Positions 23,246-33,287 are shown, counted from the stretch's first letter. The stretch: 64,000 nucleotides of DNA from an uncultured Bacilli bacterium (GCA_949505625.1 CATBQD010000006.1:25816-89815), one strand, 5' to 3'. The notes: generated from the letters alone by a model not told the origin. Numbers and translations: made by a program.

Positions 23246-23584
23246 TTATTTAAACCTCACTTCATGTTCTAATCGTTTTAAATCGGAAACTGTTCGTTGA
23301 TAGTCCTGTTCGCTAATCTCTTTTTTGGGTTCTAGAGACCTAGTTTCCTCAAAGAAATTATTATTGTTTACACTTTTTACATTTGACAAGATTTCATTAT
23401 AATCATTTGGATTCATTTGCCCTTGAAACCGACTTAAAGAACTAAGAACTTCATTCTTTTTTGTTGGATCAATAGACATCGCTTTTAAATTTGCAACTGA
23501 ATTCTGCAAAGAAGAATTTTGATTAAAGTTAACTTGTTGTTGGAATACCTGGTTTCCAAACATATCTTTATTTTTAAAGTTCAT
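23246..23584 (-). CDS. Hypothetical protein, low complexity Asn/Gln-rich
   Basis: A 112-residue soluble protein rich in Asn, Gln and Ser: MNFKNKDMFGNQVFQQQ at the start, a middle with KKNEVLSSLSRFQGQMNPNDYNE and a charged end (EQDYQRTVSDLKRLEHE). No membrane segment. No family recognised. It ends one base before the methyltransferase gene. It may be a small accessory or regulatory protein. Confidence 0.5.
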   Translation of the reverse strand: MNFKNKDMFGNQVFQQQVNFNQNSSLQNSVANLKAMSIDPTKKNEVLSSLSRFQGQMNPNDYNEILSNVKSVNNNNFFEETRSLEPKKEISEQDYQRTVSDLKRLEHEVRFK

Positions 23585-23644
23585 ATTATCACCAAATAAA
23601 TTATAATATAAATATTTTTATAAAGCAAGAAAGGAACTCATAAC

Positions 23645-24169
23645 TTAATAATATACACTTTTAAAGGCTCTATCAAATTCTTGCAATATTTGATTCAATA
23701 CTTTATCACAACAATGATCTCCAATACGTTTCATATTAAAAATAAAAATTTGGTTATCTCCTAATAAATTTCTTTTTTTCTGATAATTATAAATCTGTTC
23801 CACATTCTGCGATGATTCTATTTTTCTTATATCTTCTTTTTTATATAAACCATATTGATTACATAATTCTAATTCTTCTGGACACTTATAACAAAAAGAC
23901 AAAAATAAACAAGCTTCATAATGTTCAAAATCCTGATTATAATGGGAAGTATATTTCAATCTTATTATAATATTATCTTTATTTTGTTCAATTCTTCCTT
24001 TCATACGAATTATTTCTAACTTATTGATTATAAAGTCAATAGTGAAATCTCTTTCCTGTGGATAAATTTTTCTTTCTATTACCTTAAGCGGACTTTTCCA
24101 CAGACATTCTAAAAATCTTTCTAAAAGTTCTATATTATTTAAAAAAAAGACTTTTGTTTTTCTTCTCAT
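23645..24169 (-). CDS. Hypothetical protein
   Basis: A 174-residue basic protein starting MRRKTKVFFLNNIELLERFLE, with FTIDFIINKLEIIRMKG in the first half and a Cys-containing segment (EHYEACLFLSFCYKCPEELELC) in the second. The end (HCCDKVLNQILQEFDRAFKSVYY) is helical. The Cys set could bind metal, but no family is recognised and no membrane segment is seen. It is 60 bases upstream of the 112-residue gene. Confidence 0.5.
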   Translation of the reverse strand: MRRKTKVFFLNNIELLERFLECLWKSPLKVIERKIYPQERDFTIDFIINKLEIIRMKGRIEQNKDNIIIRLKYTSHYNQDFEHYEACLFLSFCYKCPEELELCNQYGLYKKEDIRKIESSQNVEQIYNYQKKRNLLGDNQIFIFNMKRIGDHCCDKVLNQILQEFDRAFKSVYY

Positions 24170-24280
24170 TTTATCACCTCAAATAAACTATATCAAGACT
24201 TACATATGAAAGCAAATGATAGAAATATAGAATTTGCATTATAATTTTTTTTAATATTTAAAATTCATTAATCAAATTTT

Positions 24281-24304
24281 AAAAAAAAGGCTACAAATGT
24301 AGTC
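24281..24304 (-). terminator. Intrinsic terminator of the 24305-25744 gene
   Basis: On the minus strand CTACA pairs with TGTAG across a two-base loop (flanked by a G-C pair), followed by TTTTTTTT. It begins at the stop codon of the 479-residue gene. Confidence 0.65.
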
Positions 24305-25744
24305 TTAAATGTAAAGTCCTTCCAAAAAATAATATTTTCCATTCTCATGTTTCTTAAAAACATAACGATAAGTAACATATTCCAAGTCCCAATATTCTTC
24401 TAATATATTGGTACTCTTAATATTTTTTTCTAAAGGTACTTTATAATCATTATTTTGGTAAATATCTAAGCGATTTCCATTTTTATCTATAAAGCGAATC
24501 TTATAATCTAAATAAAGGGTATCTTCTTTTTCATATATATGCTCCAATTTCGTTTCTACATATTTTCTGGTATCCAGACAAATACTTCTCTCTAAATGTA
24601 TAATAAAACGATATTGTTCTTCTTCTATGACTCCTTCAAAATTATATCTTTTAAATTCTTCTAATTCTGATTTCAATTCTTCTCCCCAGAAATCTTTATA
24701 AATATCTTTTATTTCTTTTTCTGTAAATAAATACTCCTTTTTATCGTTTAATTCTTGTCCCACTTTATTAAGTTGATCATTCTTATAAGCATGAGAAAGT
24801 GCTAATAACAAACGATCCGATACACTTATGCTCTCTATTGAAAATTTCTCTTTTTGATATATATGTTCTTCTGTAAAATCAATACAATCACTTTCTAATA
24901 TCAACATATTTATATCTTTAAGCAGCTCTTCTGAAACCTCTATTTCGTTAAGACTATTCACTGTATTTTTTTTATTGCCTTCTATAAAATGATAATCTCC
25001 ATTCTGCCCTTCTTTAAATACAAAAGTGTATTGCTCCAGTTTGGACTGATATTTTGAGGCACTTTTATTTAAATTTTCTTTTATTTCTGGTATCGTTTCA
25101 AGATAAATCGTAAATTCTTTATCTTGATATATGTGATAAACAACATTACTTTCATTACTAGAATCTTCAATATAATAAAGAATTACATGATCTACTATAA
25201 TTTGCTTTTCCTTCTTCATTGCAGTCATAATAATTGGTTGGAAGCGCTTCACATAATTGGTTTCTTCACAGTTACTATTTTCATCTCCAATCTCAATATT
25301 ATAAATCTTTTCTTCTTCATCATATGTATAATTTGTATCATTAATTGAAAAAGTGAAATCTTTATATTCTTCTATCTCACCCCAATATCTTTTAACGTAT
25401 TGTCTCATATCATTCGATGAAATAGCATTATTTGATGATGTAGATAACTTTTTATATGCTGTATCTATTTTTTCAGAAAGCTCAATTTCTTCTACTTTCA
25501 GTTTATTCTCATCATATCTTCCAAGATTACCTATTTTATTACATCCATTATTCATCCTTGGATAAGGAAGATTTTTCACAAGTTCACTATTAATATCTAA
25601 TTTTTCCTCTTTGATTTCTGGCTCTTTTGGCGGAATCTTTTTTTCTTCTTTTGATTGATTTAGAAATAACCATATCATAATCCCAATTAAGATAATAACT
25701 AAAGTTGTCATAAGTTTTAAAATTACCACTGCCTTATTTTTCAT
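24305..25744 (-). CDS. Membrane-anchored protein with two similar extracellular modules
   Basis: A 479-residue protein with a short cytoplasmic start, one membrane helix at about 8-28 (ILKLMTTLVIILIGIMIWLFL) and a large outside part. The outside part contains two related modules: the first has NDMRQYVKRYWGEIEEYKDF and ends YTFVFKEGQNGDYHFIEG; the second has KEIKDIYKDFWGEELKSELE and ends YRYVFKKHENGKYYFLEG. No family recognised. The duplication suggests a ligand- or wall-binding receptor, but no function can be named. It lies directly after rplQ and has its own terminator. Confidence 0.6.
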   Translation of the reverse strand: MKNKAVVILKLMTTLVIILIGIMIWLFLNQSKEEKKIPPKEPEIKEEKLDINSELVKNLPYPRMNNGCNKIGNLGRYDENKLKVEEIELSEKIDTAYKKLSTSSNNAISSNDMRQYVKRYWGEIEEYKDFTFSINDTNYTYDEEEKIYNIEIGDENSNCEETNYVKRFQPIIMTAMKKEKQIIVDHVILYYIEDSSNESNVVYHIYQDKEFTIYLETIPEIKENLNKSASKYQSKLEQYTFVFKEGQNGDYHFIEGNKKNTVNSLNEIEVSEELLKDINMLILESDCIDFTEEHIYQKEKFSIESISVSDRLLLALSHAYKNDQLNKVGQELNDKKEYLFTEKEIKDIYKDFWGEELKSELEEFKRYNFEGVIEEEQYRFIIHLERSICLDTRKYVETKLEHIYEKEDTLYLDYKIRFIDKNGNRLDIYQNNDYKVPLEKNIKSTNILEEYWDLEYVTYRYVFKKHENGKYYFLEGLYI

Positions 25745-25800
25745 TCCTGCACCCCTATTCTATTCAATATTATATCATAAGAAAAGAGATTTTAATACAC

Positions 25801-25826
25801 AAAAAAAGATGCTTATTTTGCATCTT
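25801..25826 (-). terminator. Terminator of the S10-spc-alpha operon
   Basis: AAGATGC (25806-25812) pairs with GCATCTT (25820-25826) with a 7-base loop. On the minus strand T residues follow (25807-25801). It overlaps the last codons of rplQ, whose stop is at 25813, and ends the long ribosomal operon. Confidence 0.85.
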
Positions 25827-26169
25827 CCTCAACTAACTCTAAAATTACTTCCAACGCATCGTCCCCTCTACGTTCTCCTAATTTTAAAATTCTTGTATAT
25901 CCACCATTACGATTAGCGTAACGAGGTGCTAAAACGTCAAATACTTTCTTTACAGCAGTATTATCATTTTGTAAGAATGCTAATGCTTTTCTTCTTGCAA
26001 CTAATGAACCATCTTTACCATATGTAATCATCTTATCAACAAACTTACGAACTTCTTTGGCTCTAGGTTCTGTTGTTTTAATGCTTTCATTCATGATTAG
26101 GTCTTTTGTTAGGTTAGCAAGCATGCTTCTTCTATGTTTATTAGTACGTCCTAATTTTCTATAAGCCAT
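25813..26169 (-). CDS. rplQ: 50S ribosomal protein L17
   Basis: L17 is 118 residues here: [20 protein letters not shown] at the start, then [19 protein letters not shown] and [17 protein letters not shown]. It is a rRNA-binding protein of the large subunit near the exit tunnel. It is the last gene of the superoperon, 17 bases after rpoA. The terminator overlaps its end. Confidence 0.97.
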   Translation of the reverse strand: MAYRKLGRTNKHRRSMLANLTKDLIMNESIKTTEPRAKEVRKFVDKMITYGKDGSLVARRKALAFLQNDNTAVKKVFDVLAPRYANRNGGYTRILKLGERRGDDALEVILELVEEDAK

Positions 26170-26186
26170 ATTATTCCTCCTAACTA

Positions 26187-27134
26187 TTAATCTTCATCAC
26201 GGAATCTAAGTCCCATATCTTTAATTTTATCCATAACTTCTTTTAAAGATTTTTTACCAAGATTACGGATTTTCATCATTTCTAATTCTGATTTTTCTGT
26301 TAAATCGCCTAAAGTATTAACTCCAGCTCTCTTTAAACAATTGTATGCACGAACAGAGAAATCCAAGTCATCAATAGAAGTTTCTAATTTCTTTAGTTTG
26401 CTATCTTCTTGTTTTGCATTCATAATTCCTGTGACATCAGCAATTTCGCTTAAGTCAGTAATAATATTTAAGTGTTCAATTAAAATTTTTGCTCCTAATG
26501 CCATCGCTTCTTCTGGGCGCACTGACCCGTTTGTTGTTACATTCATAATTAATTTATCATAACTAGCATCTTGTCCAACACGAGCATTATCTACATCATA
26601 GCTAATTCTCTCAATTGGTGAATAAAGAGCGTCAATTGGAATATATCCTATATTACCTTCCACATATTTTTTATTTTCATTTGATGGAACATAACCACGT
26701 CCATTTGACACAATCATCTCCATATCAAGTTTGCCGCCTTTTGATAAAGTTGCAATTACTTGATCTGGATTAATAATTTCAATATCTGCATCTGCTTCTA
26801 TATCTGCAGCAGTAACAATTCTCTCTTCATTTACTGACAAATGTAATACTTTATCTTCATTAGAGTGATTTTTTACTACTACATTTTTAAGATTTAATAC
26901 AATAGTTGTTACATCTTCTACAACTCCGTCCATTGATTGAAATTCATGCATAACTCCATCAATCTTAACCGCTACTATAGCGCTTCCCGGCATACTAGAA
27001 AGCATAACTCTTCTAAGTGCATTACCAATTGTTGTTCCAAATCCTCTTTCCAAAGGCTCTAATTCAAATTTTCCAAAATTATTATTTTCAACGTATTCCG
27101 TTATTTTATAAATTGGTTTTTCAAAGTTTAACAC
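26187..27134 (-). CDS. rpoA: RNA polymerase alpha subunit
   Basis: A 315-residue alpha subunit with the N-terminal dimerisation and assembly domain ([18 protein letters not shown] at 23-40, then [17 protein letters not shown]) and a C-terminal domain (about 250-312) with the helix-hairpin-helix [16 protein letters not shown] and [13 protein letters not shown] motif ([11 protein letters not shown]). It assembles core RNA polymerase and contacts UP elements and activators. Full length. It lies between rpsK and rplQ, as in other bacteria. Confidence 0.97.
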   Translation of the reverse strand: MLNFEKPIYKITEYVENNNFGKFELEPLERGFGTTIGNALRRVMLSSMPGSAIVAVKIDGVMHEFQSMDGVVEDVTTIVLNLKNVVVKNHSNEDKVLHLSVNEERIVTAADIEADADIEIINPDQVIATLSKGGKLDMEMIVSNGRGYVPSNENKKYVEGNIGYIPIDALYSPIERISYDVDNARVGQDASYDKLIMNVTTNGSVRPEEAMALGAKILIEHLNIITDLSEIADVTGIMNAKQEDSKLKKLETSIDDLDFSVRAYNCLKRAGVNTLGDLTEKSELEMMKIRNLGKKSLKEVMDKIKDMGLRFRDED

Positions 27135-27151
27135 TTAATCACTCCCTTTCA

Positions 27152-27535
27152 TTATCCACGTGGACGTTTTGGTGGACGACATCCATTATGTGGAATAGGT
27201 GTTACATCAGAAATTGAAGTAATCTCTAATCCAGCAGTTTGTAACGAACGAATTGCTGTTTCTCTTCCAGATCCTAATCCTTTTACGAAAACTTCAACTT
27301 TTTTCATACCCATTTCTACAGCCGCTTTTCCTGCTGCTTCTGCAGACATACCTGCTGCAAATGGAGTTGATTTCTTACTTCCTTTGAATCCTAATGTCCC
27401 AGCTGAAGCCCAACTAATCGCATTTCCATCTTTATCACTAATTGTTACAATTGTGTTATTGAAAGTAGAATGAATAAATGCTTTACCTTCTGGCACATTC
27501 TTTTTCACTTTACGTTTTCTTGGTTTATAAGCCAT
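27152..27535 (-). CDS. rpsK: 30S ribosomal protein S11
   Basis: S11 is 127 residues: basic start [16 protein letters not shown], then [34 protein letters not shown] and [16 protein letters not shown] at the end. It binds 16S rRNA on the small-subunit platform near the mRNA exit. Order rpsM-rpsK-rpoA-rplQ is standard; rpsD is not between, as in most Firmicutes. Confidence 0.97.
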   Translation of the reverse strand: MAYKPRKRKVKKNVPEGKAFIHSTFNNTIVTISDKDGNAISWASAGTLGFKGSKKSTPFAAGMSAEAAGKAAVEMGMKKVEVFVKGLGSGRETAIRSLQTAGLEITSISDVTPIPHNGCRPPKRPRG

Positions 27536-27561
27536 GTATATAACCTCCTTTATTCGTATTC

Positions 27562-27927
27562 CTATTTTTTCTTATTAGCAACTACTTTTCCTTTACCCTT
27601 ACGAGTTCTTGCATTACGGTTTGTTCTTTGTCCTCTTACTGGTAACCCTTTTTTATGACGAGTTCCCTCATAAGAATTGATTTCCATCTTAGTCTTGATA
27701 TTCATATTAACTTCACGACGCAAATCTCCTTCTGTTTGATATTTATTTAAAACATCACGAATAGCAACTAATTCGTCGTTTGTTAAATCTCCTGCTTTTT
27801 TATTAATGTCAATTTTAGCTTCTTTTAGAATTGTGTTAGATAAGCTTCTTCCGACACCATAAATATAAGTTAAAGCAATTTCAATTCTTTTATTATTTGG
27901 TATATCTACACCTTTAATACGTGCCAT
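27562..27927 (-). CDS. rpsM: 30S ribosomal protein S13
   Basis: S13 is 121 residues: [27 protein letters not shown] at the start, then RGLPVRGQ-type motif ([19 protein letters not shown]) and a basic tail (GKVVANKKK). It sits in the small-subunit head and touches tRNA and the large subunit. It follows rpmJ by 15 bases. Confidence 0.97.
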   Translation of the reverse strand: MARIKGVDIPNNKRIEIALTYIYGVGRSLSNTILKEAKIDINKKAGDLTNDELVAIRDVLNKYQTEGDLRREVNMNIKTKMEINSYEGTRHKKGLPVRGQRTNRNARTRKGKGKVVANKKK

Positions 27928-27942
27928 AAAACACCTCCTATA

Positions 27943-28056
27943 TTACCCTTGTCTTTGTTTATGTTTTGGATTTGTACAAATTACTTGTACTTTTCCTTTA
28001 CGTTTAATAATTTTGCAATTTTCGCACATTTTTTTTACTGATGGTCTTACTTTCAT
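27943..28056 (-). CDS. rpmJ: 50S ribosomal protein L36
   Basis: A 37-residue protein, [20 protein letters not shown] at the start, ending KHKQRQG. The zinc ligands are Cys11, Cys14, Cys27 and His32, the zinc-binding (C+) form. L36 is the smallest protein of the large subunit. It lies between infA and rpsM, its normal place. A Shine-Dalgarno GGAGG precedes the ATG at 28056. Confidence 0.97.
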   Translation of the reverse strand: MKVRPSVKKMCENCKIIKRKGKVQVICTNPKHKQRQG

Positions 28057-28067
28057 CTAAATCCCTC

Positions 28068-28283
28068 CTACTTTCTATAGGTTATGCGCCCACATGTTAA
28101 ATCATATGGTGACATCTCCACAGTGACTTTATCACCTGCTAAAATGCGAATATAATTCATTCGGATTTTACCAGAAACGTGGGCAATTATAATATGTTTA
28201 TTCTCTAATTCCACTCTGAATTTTCCGCCTGGTAATACTTCTAATACTTTACCTTCAACTTCGATTACATCTGTTTTTGCCAT
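28068..28283 (-). CDS. infA: Translation initiation factor IF-1
   Basis: IF-1 is 71 residues here, one S1-like OB fold: [20 protein letters not shown], then [23 protein letters not shown] and GRITYR. It binds the ribosomal A site and helps IF-2 and IF-3 select the start codon. It sits between map and rpmJ, its usual place in Firmicutes. Confidence 0.97.
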   Translation of the reverse strand: MAKTDVIEVEGKVLEVLPGGKFRVELENKHIIIAHVSGKIRMNYIRILAGDKVTVEMSPYDLTCGRITYRK

Positions 28284-28287
28284 CTAA

Positions 28288-29034
28288 TCACCTCTTTGTC
28301 AAAATTTGATACCCATCTTTGGTAACTAGAACAGTATGTTCAAAGTGTGCAGAAGGTTTTCCATCTGCTGTAATAATTGTCCAATCGTCATCTTCTAAGA
28401 AAATGTGTGGTGTTCCTAGATTTAGCATTGGTTCTACAGCAATGACCATTCCTTCCTTCAAGATAGGTCCAGTATTCTTTTTTCCATAGTTTGGCACATC
28501 AGGTTCTTCATGAACATCACTTCCAACCCCATGACCAATTAATTCTTTTACTACCCCTAAGTGATATTTGTTTGCGATTTCACTTACGGCGTTTCCAATA
28601 TCTCCAACATGTGCTCCTTCTTTAATCGCAGAAAGTCCTGCAAATAAAGATTCTTCAGTTTGTTCTAGAAGTCTTTTTAAGTTGTTATCTATTTTCCCAA
28701 CTGGATAAGTCCAGGCAGAATCACCATGATAACCCTTATAACATGCTCCGATATCAATAGAAATTATGTCACCATTTTTCAGTTTTCGATTTCCTGGAAT
28801 ACCATGTACTACCTCATCATTGATAGAAGTACAAATACTTCCTGGAAAACCATCATAATTTTTAAATGAAGGAGTAGCTCCTCTGCTTACAATATAATCA
28901 TAAGCTAAAGTATCAAGTTCTTTTGTTGTAATACCAGGTTTAATAAACTGCTTTAAATAATTATGTGTATCTCCCGTTATTTCTCCTGCAATTTTAAGAA
29001 GCTCTATTTCTCTTTCACTTTTTATAGGAATCAT
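28288..29034 (-). CDS. map: Methionine aminopeptidase type I
   Basis: A 248-residue enzyme removing the N-terminal Met of new proteins. Metal ligands are in ISIDIGACYKGYHGDSAWT (both Asp), GHGVGSDVHEEPDVPN (His), VIAVEPM (Glu) and AHFEHTVLV (Glu). The catalytic His is in DEVVHGIPGN. There is no SH3 extension, the usual type Ia form. The gene overlaps adk by 4 bases (ATGA), so secY-adk-map are coupled. Confidence 0.95.
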   Translation of the reverse strand: MIPIKSEREIELLKIAGEITGDTHNYLKQFIKPGITTKELDTLAYDYIVSRGATPSFKNYDGFPGSICTSINDEVVHGIPGNRKLKNGDIISIDIGACYKGYHGDSAWTYPVGKIDNNLKRLLEQTEESLFAGLSAIKEGAHVGDIGNAVSEIANKYHLGVVKELIGHGVGSDVHEEPDVPNYGKKNTGPILKEGMVIAVEPMLNLGTPHIFLEDDDWTIITADGKPSAHFEHTVLVTKDGYQILTKR

Positions 29035-29696
29035 ATTTTAGTTCTCCCTTCTAAAATAAGAGAGATATCTTTGAATGTTTCATTTTTATTTGTTCCGCTT
29101 TGAACACGATATAGTACATTTTTATTTTCATAATACTCTATGAGCGGTTTAGTTTTATCTAAATATGTATCATATCGAGTACTAAATGTTTCGCGATTGT
29201 CGTCCTGTCTTTTTGTTAACTGATTTCCACATCGATCACAAATACCTTCCTGTTTTGGCATAGCTTCTTCGATAATTGTATTATAGACAGAACCGCATTT
29301 TGGACAGCTGACTCTGCCTTCGATTCTTTTAAAAGCAAGTTCCTTCTCCACTTCAAGATAAATTACAATTCCTAACTTTTTATTTAGCTTTTCTAGAATA
29401 CTTTCATAAGATTTGGCTTGCTCAATATTTCTAGGAAAGCCATCTAAAATATAACCATTATTACAATCTTTTTCTTGTATGCGTTCTTCAAGTAATTCTA
29501 AAATAATATCATCACTAACCAACGCTCCATTACTGATTTGGTCTTTAATATATTTTCCTCTTTCATCTTCTACTAGAGACGCCTCCCGAAGAAGATCTCC
29601 AGTAGAAATATGAGGAATATGGTAGGTATCACAAAGCATTTTTGACTGTGTACCTTTTCCTGCGGCTGGAGGAGCGATAAAGATAATACTTTCCAT
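29031..29696 (-). CDS. adk: Adenylate kinase
   Basis: A 221-residue enzyme that equilibrates AMP and ATP with ADP. The P-loop is IAPPAAGKGTQ; the usual GxPGxGKGT is slightly altered with two Ala. HISTGDLLREA is the AMP site and YILDGFPRN follows. The lid is zinc-binding: Cys131, Cys134, Cys153 and Cys156 in CPKCG and CDRCG. It is the long-lid form. It starts 1 base after secY. Confidence 0.95.
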   Translation of the reverse strand: MESIIFIAPPAAGKGTQSKMLCDTYHIPHISTGDLLREASLVEDERGKYIKDQISNGALVSDDIILELLEERIQEKDCNNGYILDGFPRNIEQAKSYESILEKLNKKLGIVIYLEVEKELAFKRIEGRVSCPKCGSVYNTIIEEAMPKQEGICDRCGNQLTKRQDDNRETFSTRYDTYLDKTKPLIEYYENKNVLYRVQSGTNKNETFKDISLILEGRTKI

Positions 29697-29697
29697 C

Positions 29698-30969
29698 TTA
29701 TCTTCTTCTTCCTCTCTTATACTGGCGACTTACTAACTGACTTTCCATTTGTTTGTAAGTTTCAAGTGCTACTCCAACAACAATCAAAAGTCCTGTTCCA
29801 CCTAGTTGTACGCTTGTTGGTAAACTTGATATAGAGCCAAATACCATTGGAAGTCCTGCTATGAAGGCTAAAAAGATAGCTCCCACAATTGTGATTTTAT
29901 TTAAGACTCCACTTACATATTTTTCTGTATCAATGCCTGGGCGTACTCCAGGAATAAATCCCCCATTTTTATTTAAATTTTCTGCTAATTCTTTTGGTTT
30001 TAATTGTAAATATGTATAAAAGTATGCAAAACCGATAATTAATAAAATATATAAAATTAATCCTGTTCCGCTACTCATATTTAACCATTTATTCACAAAT
30101 AGTACAAACCCTTCTTTTTTTACAAACTGCGCAATAATTGAAGGTATCGATAATAACGCAGATGCGAAAATAACAGGTACTACACCAGCTGAATTAAGCT
30201 TAAATGGAATATAACTATTTTTTGCTCCAACACTGTTTACAGAACGATTTGCATATTGAATTGGCACTCTTCTTTCAGCACTTTGCTCAAATACAACGCC
30301 AACAACAATCGCTAAATAAACAACCACTAGAAGCACAAATTTTACAATTCCTAATGTAAGTGCTTGTGTACTAGTCGTTACAATTAAACTTTGCCATGCA
30401 CTAACAAACATTGTTGGAAGACTAGCAATAATACCAGCCATAATAATTAATGAGATTCCATTTCCTATTCCTTTGGCAGTAATTTGGTCTCCTAACCAAA
30501 GCAAGAATGCTGTCCCAGCTGTTAAAATAAGAGCAAACTCCATATAATCAAGTGGTGTTCCACCCTTAATTACAGAGAATGAGAATAAATAACCTTGGAA
30601 AAATGCTAATGCAATTCCTACCACTCTTGTAATTTGATTTAATTTTGCCCTTCCTGTTCCTCCTTGTTTAGAAAGCTCTGCCAAATAAGGAATAATATCC
30701 ATCTGTAATAATTGAATAACAATAGATGCTGTAATATAAGGCATTACACCTAATGAGAAGATAGAGAATTTCTCCATTGCTCCTCCACCCATTGCATTAA
30801 TGAGTTCTAAGAACCCTAACTTTCCGGCATCAAATGCAGATGAGTTTACTCCCGGAACGATAATAGTTGTTCCTAGTTTAAAAATAAATAAACAGAAGAA
30901 AGTAAAATAAATTCTCTTTCTTAAGTCTTTATTTTTGGGATTAAATATTTGCTTCATCGTTGCAAACAT
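29698..30969 (-). CDS. secY: Preprotein translocase subunit SecY
   Basis: A 423-residue channel protein with about ten membrane helices. Seen motifs are KLGTTIIVPGVN (helix 1 and plug area), FSIFSLGVMPYITASIVIQLLQ, ERRVPIQYANRSV (cytoplasmic loop that binds SecA and ribosome) and NGGFIPGVRPG. It forms the export pore with SecE and SecG. It is between rplO and adk, its standard place. Confidence 0.97.
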   Translation of the reverse strand: MFATMKQIFNPKNKDLRKRIYFTFFCLFIFKLGTTIIVPGVNSSAFDAGKLGFLELINAMGGGAMEKFSIFSLGVMPYITASIVIQLLQMDIIPYLAELSKQGGTGRAKLNQITRVVGIALAFFQGYLFSFSVIKGGTPLDYMEFALILTAGTAFLLWLGDQITAKGIGNGISLIIMAGIIASLPTMFVSAWQSLIVTTSTQALTLGIVKFVLLVVVYLAIVVGVVFEQSAERRVPIQYANRSVNSVGAKNSYIPFKLNSAGVVPVIFASALLSIPSIIAQFVKKEGFVLFVNKWLNMSSGTGLILYILLIIGFAYFYTYLQLKPKELAENLNKNGGFIPGVRPGIDTEKYVSGVLNKITIVGAIFLAFIAGLPMVFGSISSLPTSVQLGGTGLLIVVGVALETYKQMESQLVSRQYKRGRRR

Positions 30970-30970
30970 T

Positions 30971-31414
30971 TTAGATCACCTCTGCTTTTCCACCTAATTT
31001 TTCTATTTGCTCTTTTGCTACAATAGAGAACTTATGCGCTTTTACATTTACTTTTTTCTCTAATGTACCATTTCCTAAAACTTTAATTCCATCTAATTGA
31101 TTCTTAACTAGTCCCATCTCTTTTAAAAGTTCTGGAGTAATTACTGCTCCATCTTCGAATTTATTTAAATCGTCTAAATTAATAATAGCATATTCTGTTT
31201 TAAATCTGGCATTTGTAAAACCCCTTTTTGGTAAACGACGGAATAAAGGTAATTGTCCACCTTCAAATCCAGGTCTTACTCCTCCTCCACTTCTTGCATT
31301 TTGTCCCTTATGTCCTTTTCCAGCAGTTTTTCCATGTCCACTGCTTGTTCCACGACCAACAATTTTACGTTCTTTTGTTGCCCCTGGATTTGGATACATT
31401 GTATGTAGCTTCAT
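30971..31414 (-). CDS. rplO: 50S ribosomal protein L15
   Basis: A 147-residue protein with the Gly-rich N-terminus [19 protein letters not shown] and [23 protein letters not shown], then a C-terminal globular part ([22 protein letters not shown]). It is an assembly protein of the large subunit. It starts one base after rpsE ends, so there is no room for rpmD (L30), which normally lies between them. Confidence 0.97.
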   Translation of the reverse strand: MKLHTMYPNPGATKERKIVGRGTSSGHGKTAGKGHKGQNARSGGGVRPGFEGGQLPLFRRLPKRGFTNARFKTEYAIINLDDLNKFEDGAVITPELLKEMGLVKNQLDGIKVLGNGTLEKKVNVKAHKFSIVAKEQIEKLGGKAEVI

Positions 31415-31415
31415 A

Positions 31416-31919
31416 CTATCTGATCTCCTCTACTTTTTTGCCACGTAAACGTGCCACTTCTTCTATTGTTCTTTGTGATTTAAGTGCATTAAGGGTTGCA
31501 TATGCCATATTGATTTTTGTATTTGAGCCAAGAGACTTTGATAAGATATCTTTTACACCAGCAAGTTCTAATACTGCTCTGACTGGTCCACCAGCTTTTA
31601 CTCCAGTACCTTTAGAAGCAGGTTTTAACATAACTCTACTAGCTCCTCTTACACCAATTGCTTCATGAGGGATAGTTCCATCAACAACAGATACCCTTGA
31701 CACGTTTTTAGTAGCTGCAGCAACAGCTTTCTTAATAGCATCTGGTACTTCATTTGCTTTTCCAGTTCCAAGTCCAACTTGGCCTTTTCTATCTCCTACA
31801 GCAACAGTAGCAGAGAAACGGAAATGACGACCACCTTTTGTTACTTTTGTAACACGACCAATATTAATTACTTCTTCTTCGAATTGTTTTGGTCTTGGTT
31901 CTCTTCTTCTATTTTCCAT
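31416..31919 (-). CDS. rpsE: 30S ribosomal protein S5
   Basis: A 167-residue S5 with the double-stranded RNA-binding part [19 protein letters not shown] and [18 protein letters not shown], then the C-terminal fold with [20 protein letters not shown]. It helps translational accuracy and head-body contact. The gene lies between rplR and rplO. Confidence 0.97.
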   Translation of the reverse strand: MENRRREPRPKQFEEEVINIGRVTKVTKGGRHFRFSATVAVGDRKGQVGLGTGKANEVPDAIKKAVAAATKNVSRVSVVDGTIPHEAIGVRGASRVMLKPASKGTGVKAGGPVRAVLELAGVKDILSKSLGSNTKINMAYATLNALKSQRTIEEVARLRGKKVEEIR

Positions 31920-31933
31920 GTGTTTTCCTCCTT

Positions 31934-32296
31934 TTAGAATTCTAATCCATTTTCGCGAGCAGCTTCAGCTAAAGCTTTTACACGACCATGATATAGGTAT
32001 CCACCTCTATCAAAAACAACTGTTTTTATTTTTGCATCTTTTGCTCTTTTGGCAAGTAATTCTCCTACTTTAGTAGCTGCTTCAATATTTCCACCATTTT
32101 CTAGTTTCAACTCTTTATCGATAGAAGATGCACTTACTAATGTAACAGATGCTTCATCATCGATGATTTGTGCAAAAATGTTTCCGTTAGATCTAAACAC
32201 ATTTAATCTTGGAGTATTTACTGTTCCTGTTATTTTAGATCTTACACGTGCATGTCTAGCTTTACGTACATCGTTACGAGATACTTTTTTAATCAT
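31934..32296 (-). CDS. rplR: 50S ribosomal protein L18
   Basis: A 120-residue L18 with [20 protein letters not shown] at the start, [35 protein letters not shown] and a C-terminal [15 protein letters not shown] end ([11 protein letters not shown]). It binds 5S rRNA in the central protuberance. It follows rplF by 29 bases. Confidence 0.97.
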   Translation of the reverse strand: MIKKVSRNDVRKARHARVRSKITGTVNTPRLNVFRSNGNIFAQIIDDEASVTLVSASSIDKELKLENGGNIEAATKVGELLAKRAKDAKIKTVVFDRGGYLYHGRVKALAEAARENGLEF

Positions 32297-32325
32297 AAGT
32301 ATTACTCTCCTTTACTATTTAAATA

Positions 32326-32856
32326 TTAAGATGCTTTCTTTCCTTCTTTACGACGAACAATTTCATCTTTATAACGAATACCTTTACCTTTATAAGGCTC
32401 TGGTTCTCTTATCTTCCTAACATTAGCTGCAAATTCACCAACTAAACATTTGTCGATTCCTTTGATTGTAAGTTCTGTATTACTTGGACATTCCAATGTA
32501 ATTCCTTCTGGAACTGTTACTTCAACAGGGTGAGAATACCCAGCTGTTACTACTAAGTCCTTTCCTTTTAAAGCAAAACGATATCCAACTCCTAAAGATT
32601 CTAAATTTTTTTCAAATCCGTTAGTAACTCCTTCAATCATATTACTAATGTTTGCGTTTGCAGTACCATGAAAACTTTTATAATTATCGTTTTCTCTTGT
32701 AACTGTCAATTCATTTCCATCTATTTTAATGTCAATATGGTTGTTAATTTCAGTAGAAAGTTCGCCTTTAGGACCTTTTACTGTAACAACATTACCATCT
32801 TTAGATACTGTAACATTCTCTGGTATAGTTAATACTCTATTTCCTATACGACTCAT
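32326..32856 (-). CDS. rplF: 50S ribosomal protein L6
   Basis: A 176-residue L6 made of two similar domains, with SRIGNRVLTIPENVTV at the start, YRFALKGKDLVVTAGYSHPV in the middle and the conserved end REPEPYKGKGIRYKDE. It sits near the sarcin-ricin loop and factor-binding site. Between rpsH and rplR. Confidence 0.97.
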   Translation of the reverse strand: MSRIGNRVLTIPENVTVSKDGNVVTVKGPKGELSTEINNHIDIKIDGNELTVTRENDNYKSFHGTANANISNMIEGVTNGFEKNLESLGVGYRFALKGKDLVVTAGYSHPVEVTVPEGITLECPSNTELTIKGIDKCLVGEFAANVRKIREPEPYKGKGIRYKDEIVRRKEGKKAS

Positions 32857-32874
32857 AATAATCCTCCTAACTTT

Positions 32875-33270
32875 CTACCAAATATAAGCTAAAACTTCTC
32901 CACCTAATGATTTTTCTCTAGCTTCTTTATCAGTCATAATTCCTTTTGAAGTAGAAATGATGGCAATTCCAAGTCCATTTAATACACTTGGGATTTCTTC
33001 AGCTTTAGCATATACACGCAATCCTGGTTTTGATATTCTTTTTAATCCAGTAATAACGCGTTCTTTTTTATCTCCATATTTTAAATCTAATGTGATAACA
33101 TCAAATTTATCATTTTTTGCTACTTTATAATCGCTAATAAATCCAGTTTCCTTTAAAATTCTAGCAATTTCTGTTTTCATTTTTGAAGCGGGTACTTCAA
33201 CTTCTTTGTATCGCATTTGATTGGCATTACGAATTCTTGTAAGCATATCTGCGATTGGATCTGTTACCAT
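32875..33270 (-). CDS. rpsH: 30S ribosomal protein S8
   Basis: A 131-residue S8: [18 protein letters not shown] at the start, then [27 protein letters not shown] and the conserved [20 protein letters not shown]. It binds the central domain of 16S rRNA and often represses the spc operon in other bacteria by binding its mRNA; no such site was identified here. Confidence 0.97.
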   Translation of the reverse strand: MVTDPIADMLTRIRNANQMRYKEVEVPASKMKTEIARILKETGFISDYKVAKNDKFDVITLDLKYGDKKERVITGLKRISKPGLRVYAKAEEIPSVLNGLGIAIISTSKGIMTDKEAREKSLGGEVLAYIW

Positions 33271-33287
33271 ATATATCCTCCCATCTA

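Noticed and set aside
24057..24065. Perfect DnaA box TGTGGATAA; another at 47622-47630
   Set aside because: Single copies inside coding genes, far apart and without clustering or AT-rich unwinding DNA. No replication origin is supported.
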